DNA from: Flavobacterium sp. GSB-24
GTDB lineage: Bacteria; Bacteroidota; Bacteroidia; Flavobacteriales; Flavobacteriaceae
NCBI RefSeq assembly: GCF_027924665.1
Contig: NZ_AP027044.1
Span: forward strand, 1 to 64,000
Reading direction: 5' to 3'
Length of the DNA stretch: 64,000 nt
The notes below the pieces were generated by a model, which made no database searches, was not told where the DNA came from, and saw only the letters and a program-made list of their open reading frames with translations. Each line of letters starts with the position of its first letter. Positions within the stretch are counted from its first letter, which is position 1. The position numbers and the translations under genes were made by a program. Below are positions 7,704 through 16,000 of this stretch, in pieces.

Positions 7704-7928
7704 ATGTCAACTACTAAACAATTAAAAACAGTAAATGTAAATGTAACAGCTTTTAGAGATAATCTTAAAGGTTATTTAGAAGTAGCTGAAAAAGAAGTAT
7801 TAATTATTAATGGAAAAAATGGGAAACGATTTATTGTAACCCCATTAAACGATATTGAAGAGAGCTTTACTAAGACAATTTCAAAGCTTAATTCTAAAAT
7901 TAATAAAAATGATATAAATAATGGATAA
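7704..7928 (+). CDS. Phd/YefM-like DNA-binding protein coupled to Rep
   Basis: A 74-residue protein resembling the N-terminal DNA-binding half of Phd/YefM antitoxins (NVTAFRDNLKGYLEVAEKEVLIINGKNGKRFIVTPL). Phd proteins bind palindromic operators and repress their own promoter. No toxin gene follows; instead the rep ATG (7921) overlaps the last 8 bases of this gene, so translation of the two is probably coupled. It may act as a copy-number or rep repressor, with CCGTACG repeats at the promoter as target. The fold is inferred from sequence resemblance only. Confidence 0.55.
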   Translation: MSTTKQLKTVNVNVTAFRDNLKGYLEVAEKEVLIINGKNGKRFIVTPLNDIEESFTKTISKLNSKINKNDINNG

Positions 7929-8994
7929 TATAAAAAGCAGTTTAATGCCAAAGGTTCAGTATACGACTGAATTAGCAACTAATTTACCTGAATCGGCACA
8001 GTTCCCTCAAAGACTTTATTCTTTTTTAGAGAAAGCAAGAAGTGATGAAAATAACCCATTGACAATCCATGCTCTACGAGTTATTTTAGTTTTAATATCT
8101 ATTGTGAAGAAAGACCAGGTATTTTCTACAACTCAATTAGATTTATTTGATGAAGACTGGTATTCTACCGAGAAATCTACAAATGATCAAGTTCAGTTTT
8201 TTTTAAAGCTGAAAGATTTAGTTCCTAAAGGATCTAAAAATTATGATTATGCAAAAGACGGTCTGAAATTTCTTTTAAAATTTGTTACTGAAGAAAAATT
8301 AATAATTAAAGGTAAGGAAGTTGAACTGCATAGTTCTGTTATTAGTAATTTAGTTTTCAACGATGGAGATAAAGGCGCTAAATTTTATATGCATCAATAT
8401 TGGTATAGAATTTTTATAGACATTAGTAAAGGATATAATAGAATTGCTACCAATTCAATCTTTAATATTTCTTCATTACATGCTTATTTGTTTTATCTAT
8501 TTCTAACCACGCTTAGACGATCTAAACAAGATGCCGGCAGTTGTGAAATGCGCATGGATACTATTAATGAAAAATTCAACACGAATTATAAGTACTGGTC
8601 CAAAATAAAAGAAAAGATTTTAGAACCGGTTAAAACAGCATTGGATGCTAATTCTGAATTGTCATTTAATTACAGCTGGCCAGTTGAAGGAAACAAAATT
8701 ACAATTGTGGCTTATGAAACCGCTAAGATTGCTCCGGAGCTTAAATCTGACATTGATTATAGAATTGACAAAGCTGTTAGATATAAAAAGACTAAGCACT
8801 CTTTAAATGATATCCAAGTTGGACAATTAACAGGTATTTACAAGAAATACAGTTATGATACACTAACTGCTGCAATTAATAGAAAAAAAGAATTGCAGAC
8901 TTTAAAAGGTGATGTGTATCTAAAAAAACTTCAAGAAATTTTATATGGATACATTGAAAATAAGCATAAGAATAAACAATTAGCTTCTGTGTAA
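7921..8994 (+). CDS. Rep_3-family plasmid replication initiator
   Basis: A 357-residue initiator with two winged-helix-like halves. The C-terminal half has the Rep_3 pattern NEKFNTNYKYWSKIKEKILEPVK followed by FNYSWPVEGNKITIVAYE. Such proteins bind iterons, melt the origin and load the helicase. Twelve iterons start right after the stop codon, which supports the call strongly. Residues 72-76 are QLDLF, a perfect match to the consensus for binding the DNA polymerase sliding clamp; TrfA of plasmid RK2 uses a similar QLSLF motif. The start overlaps the Phd-like gene by 8 bases. Confidence 0.88.
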   Translation: MDNIKSSLMPKVQYTTELATNLPESAQFPQRLYSFLEKARSDENNPLTIHALRVILVLISIVKKDQVFSTTQLDLFDEDWYSTEKSTNDQVQFFLKLKDLVPKGSKNYDYAKDGLKFLLKFVTEEKLIIKGKEVELHSSVISNLVFNDGDKGAKFYMHQYWYRIFIDISKGYNRIATNSIFNISSLHAYLFYLFLTTLRRSKQDAGSCEMRMDTINEKFNTNYKYWSKIKEKILEPVKTALDANSELSFNYSWPVEGNKITIVAYETAKIAPELKSDIDYRIDKAVRYKKTKHSLNDIQVGQLTGIYKKYSYDTLTAAINRKKELQTLKGDVYLKKLQEILYGYIENKHKNKQLASV

Positions 8995-9356
8995 AAAAGT
9001 ATTTATTTAGGGAAGAAAGAAGTATTTAATTTGGGAAATATTTAAATATAAAATATTGTATGTCAAATATATATAACATAAAACATTATCATTTCATTTG
9101 AATTTTATCTATTTTTTTTCTACTAAGAATTATTTGCAGTTAAAAAGTATTTATTTCGGGAAGGATTCTGATGATATTTTAAGATTTAGTATTTATTTCG
9201 GGAAAAATAGTACCTATTAGGGGAAGAAAGTAGTATTTATTTCGGGAAATTTATACCGGTAAAGCCTTATAAAATAAGAAATGACGTTTTAAAGTTGTAT
9301 AAAAAATATTTTCTAGAATGTGTTTAGTAGCAAAAATATAGGTGTTTTCGTCTAAA

Positions 9357-9438
9357 AGTACCTAGTTGGGGAAGAAAAAGTACCTAGTAGGGGAAGGAAA
9401 GTACCTAGTAGGGGAAGAAAAAGTACCTAATAGGGGAA
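9357..9438 (+). repeat. Cluster of four type B iterons
   Basis: Repeats of AGTACCTAGTAGGGGAA with small changes, starting at 9357, 9379, 9400 and 9422. It is the densest part of the origin. Confidence 0.85.
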
Positions 9439-9656
9439 ATGAGTAGTCTAAAAAAGTATTTATTTCGGGAAAAATAGAGATGTTAAGCCTTATAAATCAA
9501 GGCATATGGATTTTTGAGTGTTGTTTTTGTGTCGCTCGCTAAAAACTATATAAAACTTAAAAAAAAAATTAAAAATATTGATAAGGATATAAAAAAATCA
9601 AGAAAAATGATTTTTTTAAGACCTTCTATTTGCTTCGCAAAATTGAAATCTAGAAT

Positions 9657-9699
9657 AAACCCAAGGGAAATAAGAATTTTTGCACATTCCCTTAGGTTT
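9657..9699. repeat. Inverted repeat related to the CCAAAGGG motif
   Basis: AAACCCAAGGGAA (9657-9669) pairs with TTCCCTTAGGTTT (9687-9699), one mismatch, around a 17-bp loop. The arms resemble the AAACCAAAGGGAA part of the shared promoter modules, here as an inverted pair between the iterons and the last iteron. Confidence 0.45.
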
Positions 9700-9721
9700 C
9701 GAATTTTTAAAATTTATAAAA

Positions 9722-10345
9722 ATGCGGTTTTTTAAAAAAGTATTTATTTCGGGAAATTTGAATAAAAACAGATCAGTATTAGTTATGTTGGCTATATCAC
9801 TAAGTTGTTTTTCCCAAAAAAAAGAAGTTTCTGCAACAGAAAAAATTGAACAATATATTAATTTATCGTCAACGCCCGCAGATCTGAAAAAAATTGAAAT
9901 ATTTGAAGATGAATTTCCGAGCATTTTTAAATATTATCCTAATATCAATCCAATTAATCCAAAAGTTAAACCAGGCCTTTCATCTGGATTTAGTTCTAAA
10001 CGACTTCATCCATTAGAAGGAGAAATGAAAGCTCATAATGGCGTTGATATCATTGCAAAAGAAAATACACCAGTATATGCTTCAGCTGATGGAATTGTAT
10101 TAAAAAGTAAATTTTTTAATGGAAAAGCCGGACACTCAGTTGAACTAAAACATAGGTATGGTTTTAAAACACGTTATTTCCACTTAAGTCTCTTTATTGT
10201 CAAAGCAGGAGAAAGTGTCTCAAAAGGTCAAATTATTGGTTATTTAGGGAATTCTGGAGCTTCTACAGGATTTCATTTACATTATGAAATTTTAAAAAAT
10301 GGAAAATACATAAATCCTAAAAAATTTCTGCACATTGGAGAATGA
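9722..10345 (+). CDS. M23-family peptidase, secreted
   Basis: A LytM/M23 metallopeptidase: HNGVD supplies the first zinc ligands and GFHLHYEI the HxH motif, with the YFHLS and VSKGQIIGYLGNSG segments expected in the family. These enzymes cut peptidoglycan cross-bridges. An export signal is present (SVLVMLAISLSCFSQ). The start is uncertain: ATG at 9722 gives a long basic N-terminus and places the last iteron inside the gene, while TTG at 9758 gives a more typical signal peptide. An even earlier ATG at 9680 lies in the inverted repeat and is unlikely. A role in opening the wall for transfer is inferred from its plasmid location. Confidence 0.82.
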   Translation: MRFFKKVFISGNLNKNRSVLVMLAISLSCFSQKKEVSATEKIEQYINLSSTPADLKKIEIFEDEFPSIFKYYPNINPINPKVKPGLSSGFSSKRLHPLEGEMKAHNGVDIIAKENTPVYASADGIVLKSKFFNGKAGHSVELKHRYGFKTRYFHLSLFIVKAGESVSKGQIIGYLGNSGASTGFHLHYEILKNGKYINPKKFLHIGE

Positions 10346-10538
10346 AAACATCGAAATATTATTTAGAAAAGGAGCTGCGCTCCAGGAAGAAATGCGGATC
10401 ATTTTTAAAAGAAATAATTTAAAAAATACTCAACTTAAATATCTTCCAAAAAAAGAGTTTGATTTATGGATGAATCTACATAATGAAAGCATTATTTTAA
10501 CCAAAAAAATAAGTAAAATTATCTCCAGTAATAGCTGA
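10335..10538 (+). CDS. Small hypothetical protein (67 aa) overlapping the peptidase gene
   Basis: A basic, helical protein with no recognised family. The only early in-frame start is TTG at 10335, overlapping the peptidase stop by 11 bases, which would couple their translation. An ATG at 10392 would give a 48-residue product. No membrane segment. Moderate doubt remains about whether it is expressed. Confidence 0.4.
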   Translation: MENENIEILFRKGAALQEEMRIIFKRNNLKNTQLKYLPKKEFDLWMNLHNESIILTKKISKIISSNS

Positions 10539-10546
10539 ATTAATAG

Positions 10547-10586
10547 AGTATAATACTCAATTTTAATTTACTTTATCGTATATTTG
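10547..10586 (+). promoter_or_regulatory. Shared dyad promoter, copy C (short form)
   Basis: AGTATAATACT (10547-10557) followed 21 bp later by the -7 box TATATTTG (10579-10586). The CCAAAGGG motif is missing. This is the promoter of the RHH-like protein gene at 10604, a candidate regulator of the dyad. Confidence 0.65.
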
Positions 10587-10603
10587 AATTACAAAATTTA
10601 TAG

Positions 10604-11023
10604 ATGGATATCAAAGAAGAAATCATAGAAAAACCAGTAAAACTTTCATTTATTATTTCTGATGAAAGTAAAAAATATATAACTCAATTGGTTTACACCA
10701 AAATTGTACAGGGGCATTTAAAATTTTGTTTAACTGATGCTATTCTTGAAAGTGTGGCTATTCTTCAGAAAAAAAATCCTAATATTCCGGAAAGAAAAAA
10801 TATTACAAGACGATTTAATAAGAGAGGTGCTAGCAAAACACCTGTTAAAGGCTTAAAAACTTCAATTTTAGTGCCTGTTTTAGTATTTGAATGGATTGAG
10901 AATTATATCTGCTTTAGAATTGAAAGAGATATTTTATATACAAGAACTTTGTTTATTAATGATCTCGTTAACCTGCTTAAAAACAAGTATAAAGGGAAAC
11001 TTTTAATTGTTCCGGAACTTTAA
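10604..11023 (+). CDS. Possible ribbon-helix-helix regulator (139 aa)
   Basis: Two segments look like ribbon-helix-helix units: VKLSFIISDESKKYITQLVYT (about residues 12-32) and KTSILVPVLVFEWIENY (about 84-100), each a short strand followed by helices, joined by a basic linker (RKNITRRFNKRGASK). This suggests a DNA-binding protein, but I do not recognise the family. Its own promoter carries only the dyad AGTATAATACT over the -33 region, as expected for an autoregulated repressor. It is therefore my first candidate for the protein that controls the shared promoter modules. That link is inference. Confidence 0.45.
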   Translation: MDIKEEIIEKPVKLSFIISDESKKYITQLVYTKIVQGHLKFCLTDAILESVAILQKKNPNIPERKNITRRFNKRGASKTPVKGLKTSILVPVLVFEWIENYICFRIERDILYTRTLFINDLVNLLKNKYKGKLLIVPEL

Positions 11024-11069
11024 TTTTTTTCCTGGTATTTTTTAATTTTTATACAAATAAAAGATTTTT

Positions 11070-11088
11070 TATAGCAGAAAAAACTATA
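11070..11088 (+). other. Conserved upstream hairpin, copy D
   Basis: TATAG/CTATA stem around CAGAAAAAA. The same element occurs at 51333-51351, where a T-A pair is replaced by C-G. It lies 74 bp before the CCTTAGGG motif of module D. It could act as folded single-stranded DNA or as a leader RNA. Confidence 0.4.
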
Positions 11089-11143
11089 AAAAATCGATTT
11101 GATTTACACTTTATCTATCATTGATGCTGCACATATTAATGAA

Positions 11144-11226
11144 CCTTAGGGAATAAAAACGTTTTTTATTTTTGGTCATTATTGGAGTATAATACTTTAA
11201 TAAAATACATATTAGCCGTATCTTTG
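11144..11226 (+). promoter_or_regulatory. Shared promoter module, copy D
   Basis: CCTTAGGGAATAAAAAC (11144-11160), dyad AGTATAATACT (11186-11196) and -7 box TATCTTTG (11219-11226), with 25- and 22-bp gaps. The -7 and flanking TGAATAGAA match copy A closely. Confidence 0.75.
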
Positions 11227-11249
11227 AATAGAACAAAAAAGCAAAGGAA

Positions 11250-11843
11250 ATGGCTCAAAAACAGGAATATATAAATAAATCAAAGTTTGAAAAATTTGAG
11301 GAAATAAAAGATATACATATTTCATTTTGTGAAAGAAAAGCATATGCCGAATATTTAAGAGCAATTTGGCTAAATGATATTAAAACTATTTCTTATTTCG
11401 AATCATTTGGAGATCATCCGAGAAAGATAATATTAAACTACAGAAAACATAAGCAGAATTTGAAATTTGGTTTTGAAAATATAGTATATGACGAATATGG
11501 TTGGATTGAAAGACCAGTTTTCCTAGAGAAAGAAGAAATATTAGTTTACATTCATAAAAATGGTTGGAAAGATTTAAATAATATACAGGTAGCAGTAGGT
11601 TTAAATGGAAAATGGACAAATGGTATATGGTGTCAAACTAATACTGGAGGTAATGTAGATGGAATTAGTGTTTGGGGAGGAATCTTTGAAACAAAAGAAC
11701 AAGCTATTATAAATGCTTGTCAAAGAGTAATCAAATTTCATCAAGAACATGATTGGAGTTCTGCAAATGCTGTAATAAAAGAAGCTGTTGAATTAATAGA
11801 AAAAGCAAAAGGAAATAGACCAGTTCAGTTATCTTTTTTTTAA
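11250..11843 (+). CDS. Hypothetical plasmid protein with a C-terminal QLSFF motif
   Basis: A 197-residue soluble protein. The central part is Trp/Gly-rich (VAVGLNGKWTNGIWCQTNTGG ... ISVWGGIF, about residues 113-148), followed by two helices. I do not recognise a catalytic motif. The protein ends in QLSFF, close to the sliding-clamp-binding consensus QL(S/D)LF, as does the 5085 protein (QLAFF), which is driven by the same module. The ATG at 11250 lies 23 bp after the -7 box. It is followed at once by a terminator, so it is a single-gene unit. A function at the replication fork or against host responses during establishment is only a guess. Confidence 0.6.
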   Translation: MAQKQEYINKSKFEKFEEIKDIHISFCERKAYAEYLRAIWLNDIKTISYFESFGDHPRKIILNYRKHKQNLKFGFENIVYDEYGWIERPVFLEKEEILVYIHKNGWKDLNNIQVAVGLNGKWTNGIWCQTNTGGNVDGISVWGGIFETKEQAIINACQRVIKFHQEHDWSSANAVIKEAVELIEKAKGNRPVQLSFF

Positions 11844-11847
11844 ATAA

Positions 11848-11873
11848 AAAACCTCTCGATTTGAGAGGTTTAA
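11848..11873. terminator. Terminator, probably bidirectional
   Basis: AAACCTCTC/GAGAGGTTT stem with A tract before and short A/T tract after. It sits between the convergent 11250 and 11881 genes. Confidence 0.6.
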
Positions 11874-11880
11874 AAAGAGA

Positions 11881-12204
11881 TTATTTTGTTTCGTTCTCCA
11901 TTTCTTTTTTATAATAAACAAGTTCATCTTTTAGATTAGCAACGTTCATTTTAAAGATTTCTTTGTTTTTTTCTTTTGAAGCCTTTTTAGCAATATGATT
12001 AAGCATACTGTATTTTACGCTGTCTTTTTCATAAAGCTCTTGAACTAAAGGAAGAACTTCTTTTTCAAAGTTTTCTTTTTCGATGTTCTTTTTTACAACT
12101 GATGATTTAATAGATTTTAAGTTGTCTTTTTCAGAAACCTCTTTTTTACAAGAAATGACACTGATAACTAAAACTAAAGAAAGAAGTAATTTTAAATTTT
12201 TCAT
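11881..12204 (-). CDS. Small lipoprotein (107 aa)
   Basis: Starts MKNLKLLLSLVLVISVISC, a lipoprotein signal with the cysteine at residue 19, followed by a lysine/glutamate-rich helical region probably forming a coiled coil. The start at 12204 is chosen because the upstream in-frame ATG (12234) lies within the -7 box TATATTTG (12239-12232, minus strand). No family is recognised. It probably sits on the periplasmic face of the inner or outer membrane. Confidence 0.65.
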   Translation of the reverse strand: MKNLKLLLSLVLVISVISCKKEVSEKDNLKSIKSSVVKKNIEKENFEKEVLPLVQELYEKDSVKYSMLNHIAKKASKEKNKEIFKMNVANLKDELVYYKKEMENETK

Positions 12205-12231
12205 AGGATAAAGATTTACATTAATTTTTGA

Positions 12232-12239
12232 CAAATATA
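12232..12239 (-). promoter_or_regulatory. -7 box of the 11881-12204 lipoprotein gene
   Basis: TATATTTG on the minus strand, 28 bp before the start codon. Confidence 0.55.
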
Positions 12240-12305
12240 TTAAAAATTTTAACTACTTTTGAAATGTGTTAAAAATATTAACGATAAGAAATATAAAAAA
12301 AAACT

Positions 12306-12313
12306 TATATTTG
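12306..12313 (+). promoter_or_regulatory. -7 box of the 12380 lipoprotein gene
   Basis: TATATTTG followed by a leader of about 60 nt. Confidence 0.55.
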
Positions 12314-12379
12314 CGCAAAAATTGGCGAATATAGAAAATAACCCCAAATAAATAATATTAATAAATAAAATTAAGCAAA

Positions 12380-12865
12380 ATGAAAAAAATTGTAAGAATA
12401 CTAGGTGTGACACTTTCTCTAATTGTATTAGCTTCATGCTCTAAAGATGATGATAACAATCCTGATACTGGAGTAACTGAAGGAAACTTAAAAGGTACTT
12501 ATGCTTATACAGCTGTGAGTGTTCAGGAAGCAGTTGACCTTAATGGTGATGGTGTTAAAAATAATGATTTAAAGAAAGAAGGTTATAAATCTTGTACTTT
12601 AGATAATTTAATTGAAATCACTGAAAAAAATTATTCTTTTATTAATCAAGGTACACAATGTTCAAGTTCTGAAACTAATTTAGTATTCACCTATACATTG
12701 GATAAAACTGCTAAGAAAATTACTTTGTTCTTAAATGGAGAAAATTCAGGAGAACTTACAAATATTGAGTTTTTTGACTTTAATGGTTCTAAAACTTACC
12801 AATATCAAGTTTACGATGCTGATTTAAAACAAAATGTTGTTTACGGAATGACTGCAGTAAAATAA
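12380..12865 (+). CDS. Lipocalin-like lipoprotein (161 aa)
   Basis: A lipoprotein signal, MKKIVRILGVTLSLIVLASC, is followed by an acidic linker (SKDDDNN) of the kind that sends Bacteroidota lipoproteins to the cell surface. The body is beta-rich, beginning LKGTYAYTAVSV and ending with a YQVYDADL strand, similar to the lipocalin-like small lipoproteins common in flavobacteria. Two cysteines could form a disulfide. Cargo rather than transfer function is likely; the exact role is unknown. Confidence 0.6.
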   Translation: MKKIVRILGVTLSLIVLASCSKDDDNNPDTGVTEGNLKGTYAYTAVSVQEAVDLNGDGVKNNDLKKEGYKSCTLDNLIEITEKNYSFINQGTQCSSSETNLVFTYTLDKTAKKITLFLNGENSGELTNIEFFDFNGSKTYQYQVYDADLKQNVVYGMTAVK

Positions 12866-12890
12866 TATAGTTCCACGATCAATTGAATTA

Positions 12891-12918
12891 GATACCCTTA
12901 ACGGGTATCTTTTTTTTT
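12891..12918 (+). terminator. Rho-independent terminator
   Basis: GATACCC ttaac GGGTATC followed by nine T residues, after the 12380 lipoprotein gene. Confidence 0.85.
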
Positions 12919-12976
12919 GCTAATGTTTTATAATTTAAAATTAATATTATCTAAGCTACATATTTAATAAATAAAA

Positions 12977-13000
12977 AAGGGATGCTATTTGCACCCCTTT
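12977..13000 (-). terminator. Terminator of the tra operon
   Basis: On the minus strand, AAGGGGTGC aaata GCATCCCTT followed by a T run. It lies just after the stop of the giant protein gene, which is therefore the last gene of the operon. Confidence 0.75.
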
Positions 13001-13020
13001 CTTTTTCTATTTATTAATTC

Positions 13021-16000
13021 TTATTGGAAATCAGATTCACTATTTGTCCATGTTCCAGTATAGGTATTACTATAACCATTACTATCTGTTACAACCAATG
13101 TATAAGGTTTTCCATTAAATTCCCAGTATTCGCTTAATTCCCATCCCTGGTGCATAATCTGAATATATCCTGAGAAGTTATGTACAAACTGTGTAATAAC
13201 AAATGTTCTCATTGTGTTGCTATGATTACTATCAGCTACTGATAATTTAATATTAGCAATTGTTGCACCGGAATTTAATGTCGAAGAGAATGACAACATA
13301 TAGTCATAATCTCTATCACAAGCTCCACCACCACAATTATAAGAACCTCCTGTTCTCATCGCAGTTCTAATATTTGTAAGAACTGGTTTTTGGTAAGATT
13401 CAATAGTTATTGTTACGTTTTTAGTTTGTAAAGTAACCTTGTTTCTCACTGTAACTACAACTGTTACATTACCTTGTGAAGTAGGTACTAAATCTCTAGC
13501 AAAATTAGCTACTGAAATTGGATACCATGTAAAAGGAGTAAGATTTGTTGCTCCATTTCTTAATGTACCCGCTCCTTGAGTAATGTTGTAGCTCATTTCA
13601 TAATCAGTACCTGAAGGAACTACTTCAGATAATTCAAATGAAAGCGGTGCAGGAGTATTTACAGTTGTAATATTAGTTTGAGCTCCACCAGTAAAGATGA
13701 AATCTGCATTTTTCACATCAAGCATAATTGTACTTGACTTCATAAGGCCATTACTGTTTTTAACTTCTACTAGTAAATAAACTCTACCAAAAGTAGTTGC
13801 TTTAAATACAATTGGTGTTGAGTTAAGAGCAATAGGCTGATAAGAACCTAATGAAACTGCAGTTCCTCCATTTGTCAAAGTTCCATTTCCAACTGTACCA
13901 GAATCGAATGAATATTTAACTTCATAAGTAATTGTGTTATCAGGAATTAATTGACTTAAGAAAATTGATAAGTCTTTAGTTTGATTTACAAATAAAGTTC
14001 CATCACCGGTAGTTGATAATGTAAAATCATTATTGATGAAAGATACAGATACTACAGATTTTTTACTTGAATTAATTTGATTTACTACAGTAAATTCTAG
14101 ATCATGTTTACCGGCTTTAGTTCCTTTATAAGAACCAGTTGATGCACCTTCCACAAATGGAATTATTTGACCAGCTGTGTATTCAACTCCATTGTAAGTA
14201 AATGTTCCAGTACTGCTAGTAGTGAATGTCATATTATAAGTATCATTCGAACCTCCTGTTTGAGTAAGGTTGAAATTAACTGGAATAGATGTATTTACTA
14301 CTTGATCATTATTTGCTCTAACTGCATTAAATGAAAATTCAGAAGGATTTACAACAACTGTTATTGTTTCAGTTTTTTCAACTAAAGTAGTTTTATTTCT
14401 TACTGTAAATAATACTTTAACTGTACCAACAGTTGTTCCAACAAATGATCTATTGAATGAACCTACGTTTACACTCTGCCATTGATTAGCAGTCATTGTT
14501 AATGCACCATTTTTGATTTCTGCATCACCTTGAGCTAATGCATACTTAATTTCGTATTCAGTTCCTGATGGCGCTGTCTCTGTAATATCAAAAGTAATAG
14601 GATTTGTTCCATTTACATAAATTGAGCTATATTGAGTTGCACCTGAGAAAGTATAAGAAATAGCTTTTACTTCAAAAGTTAATTGAGAAGTATGAACTAA
14701 GCCATTACTGTCTTTTACTTCAACAGTGATGTTTACCTTACCTGCCGCAGTTCCATTAAATACTAATTGTGATGTACCTTTTGAAATGTTCTCATAATTA
14801 CCGTATGGAACAGCTACACCGCCTTGTGAAATTGTACCATTACCAACAGAACCTGATGCAATAGTATATTTAACCTGGTATCCTATTGAACTATCAGGAG
14901 TATTTTGAGATAAGAATACATTGAAGTCTTTAGATTCACTAATATTCAATGAACCATCACCTGATGTAGACAAAGAGAAATCATTATTCACGTAAGTTAA
15001 TTTTACTTGTGAAGTTTTCGTTTTTCCGTCTTGATTAGTAACAGTAAATGTGATATCATGCGCACCACCAGTAGTTCCAATGTATTTACCATTAGAAGCA
15101 CCTACACTAAATGGAATAACTTGACCTGCAGTATATGTTACATTGTCATAGACAAATGTTCCTGTACCTGAAGTTGAATAAGTTAAACTATAAGTATCTG
15201 TACCACCACCAATCTGATTTACATTAAAATTAATATTAACCGGTGTTTTTGTAATTTCATTGTTACTTGTTCCAGTTGCAGTAAATGTATATTCAGAAGG
15301 AGATACAACAACTTGAATTACTTGAGTTTTCTCAACTAAAGTTACTTTGTTTCTTACTGTAAATAATAATTTAATTGTTCCTGCAGTAGTACCAACAAAT
15401 GTTCTATTAAATGAACCAACGTTAACGCTTTCCCATTGGTTTACAGTCATAGTTCTTGCTCCATTTTTAATTTCTGCATTTCCTTGCTGTAATTCATACT
15501 TAATTTCATAGTCAGTACCTGATGGTGCTGTCTCAGTAATATCAAAAGTAAGTGGTGTATTAGCACCTAAATTAATTGTATTAGCTTGTGATGCTCCAGT
15601 GAAATTATATGAAATTGCTCTTACATTGAAATTAAGAACAGTAGTATGTGAAATTCCATTACTGTCTTTTACTTCTGCATTGATTGCTACAGCTCCTTCG
15701 GCTGTACCATTAAATACCAGTTCAGAAGTTCCTTTTGTAATTGTTTGATATGTACCGTAAGGAACAGCAATTCCTGCTTTAGTTATTGTACCATTACCAA
15801 CAGAACCAGAAGCAATAGTGTACTTCACTTCATAAGAAATACTATTATCAGTTGTGGCCTGAGACAAGAACAAATTAAATGCTTTGGCAGCATTTATATT
15901 TAAAGTACCATCACCTGAACTTGACAAAGTGAAATCATTAATCACATAGTTTAATTTTACTGTTGCAGTTTTAGATTTATTATCCTGATTTGTTACAGTA

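Larger units (their letters stand above)
8998..9755 (+). other. Iteron-type replication origin (candidate oriV)
   Basis: Twelve direct repeats in the same orientation. Type A is AGTATTTATTTCGGGAA, with copies or variants at 8998, 9021, 9146, 9188, 9232, 9455 and 9739. Type B is AGTACCTAGTAGGGGAA, at 9209, 9357, 9379, 9400 and 9422. Adjacent copies are 21-23 bp apart, or 42 bp for 9146-9188, so the sites face one side of the helix. AT-rich stretches at 9035-9120 and 9540-9640 could be the melting regions. No credible protein-coding gene was seen between 8995 and 9721. Confidence 0.85.

Noticed and set aside
9357..9438. CRISPR-like array of four repeats
   Set aside because: Spacers are only 4-5 bp. 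These are iterons next to rep.
9514..9735. Open frame of 73 codons inside the origin
   Set aside because: Lysine-rich product of AT-rich DNA with no promoter, lying in the iteron region and over the inverted repeat at 9657-9699.
12249..12437. Minus-strand frame over the 12380 promoter
   Set aside because: It overlaps the promoter and signal sequence of the lipoprotein gene, and its hydrophobic product reflects A/T-rich codons.
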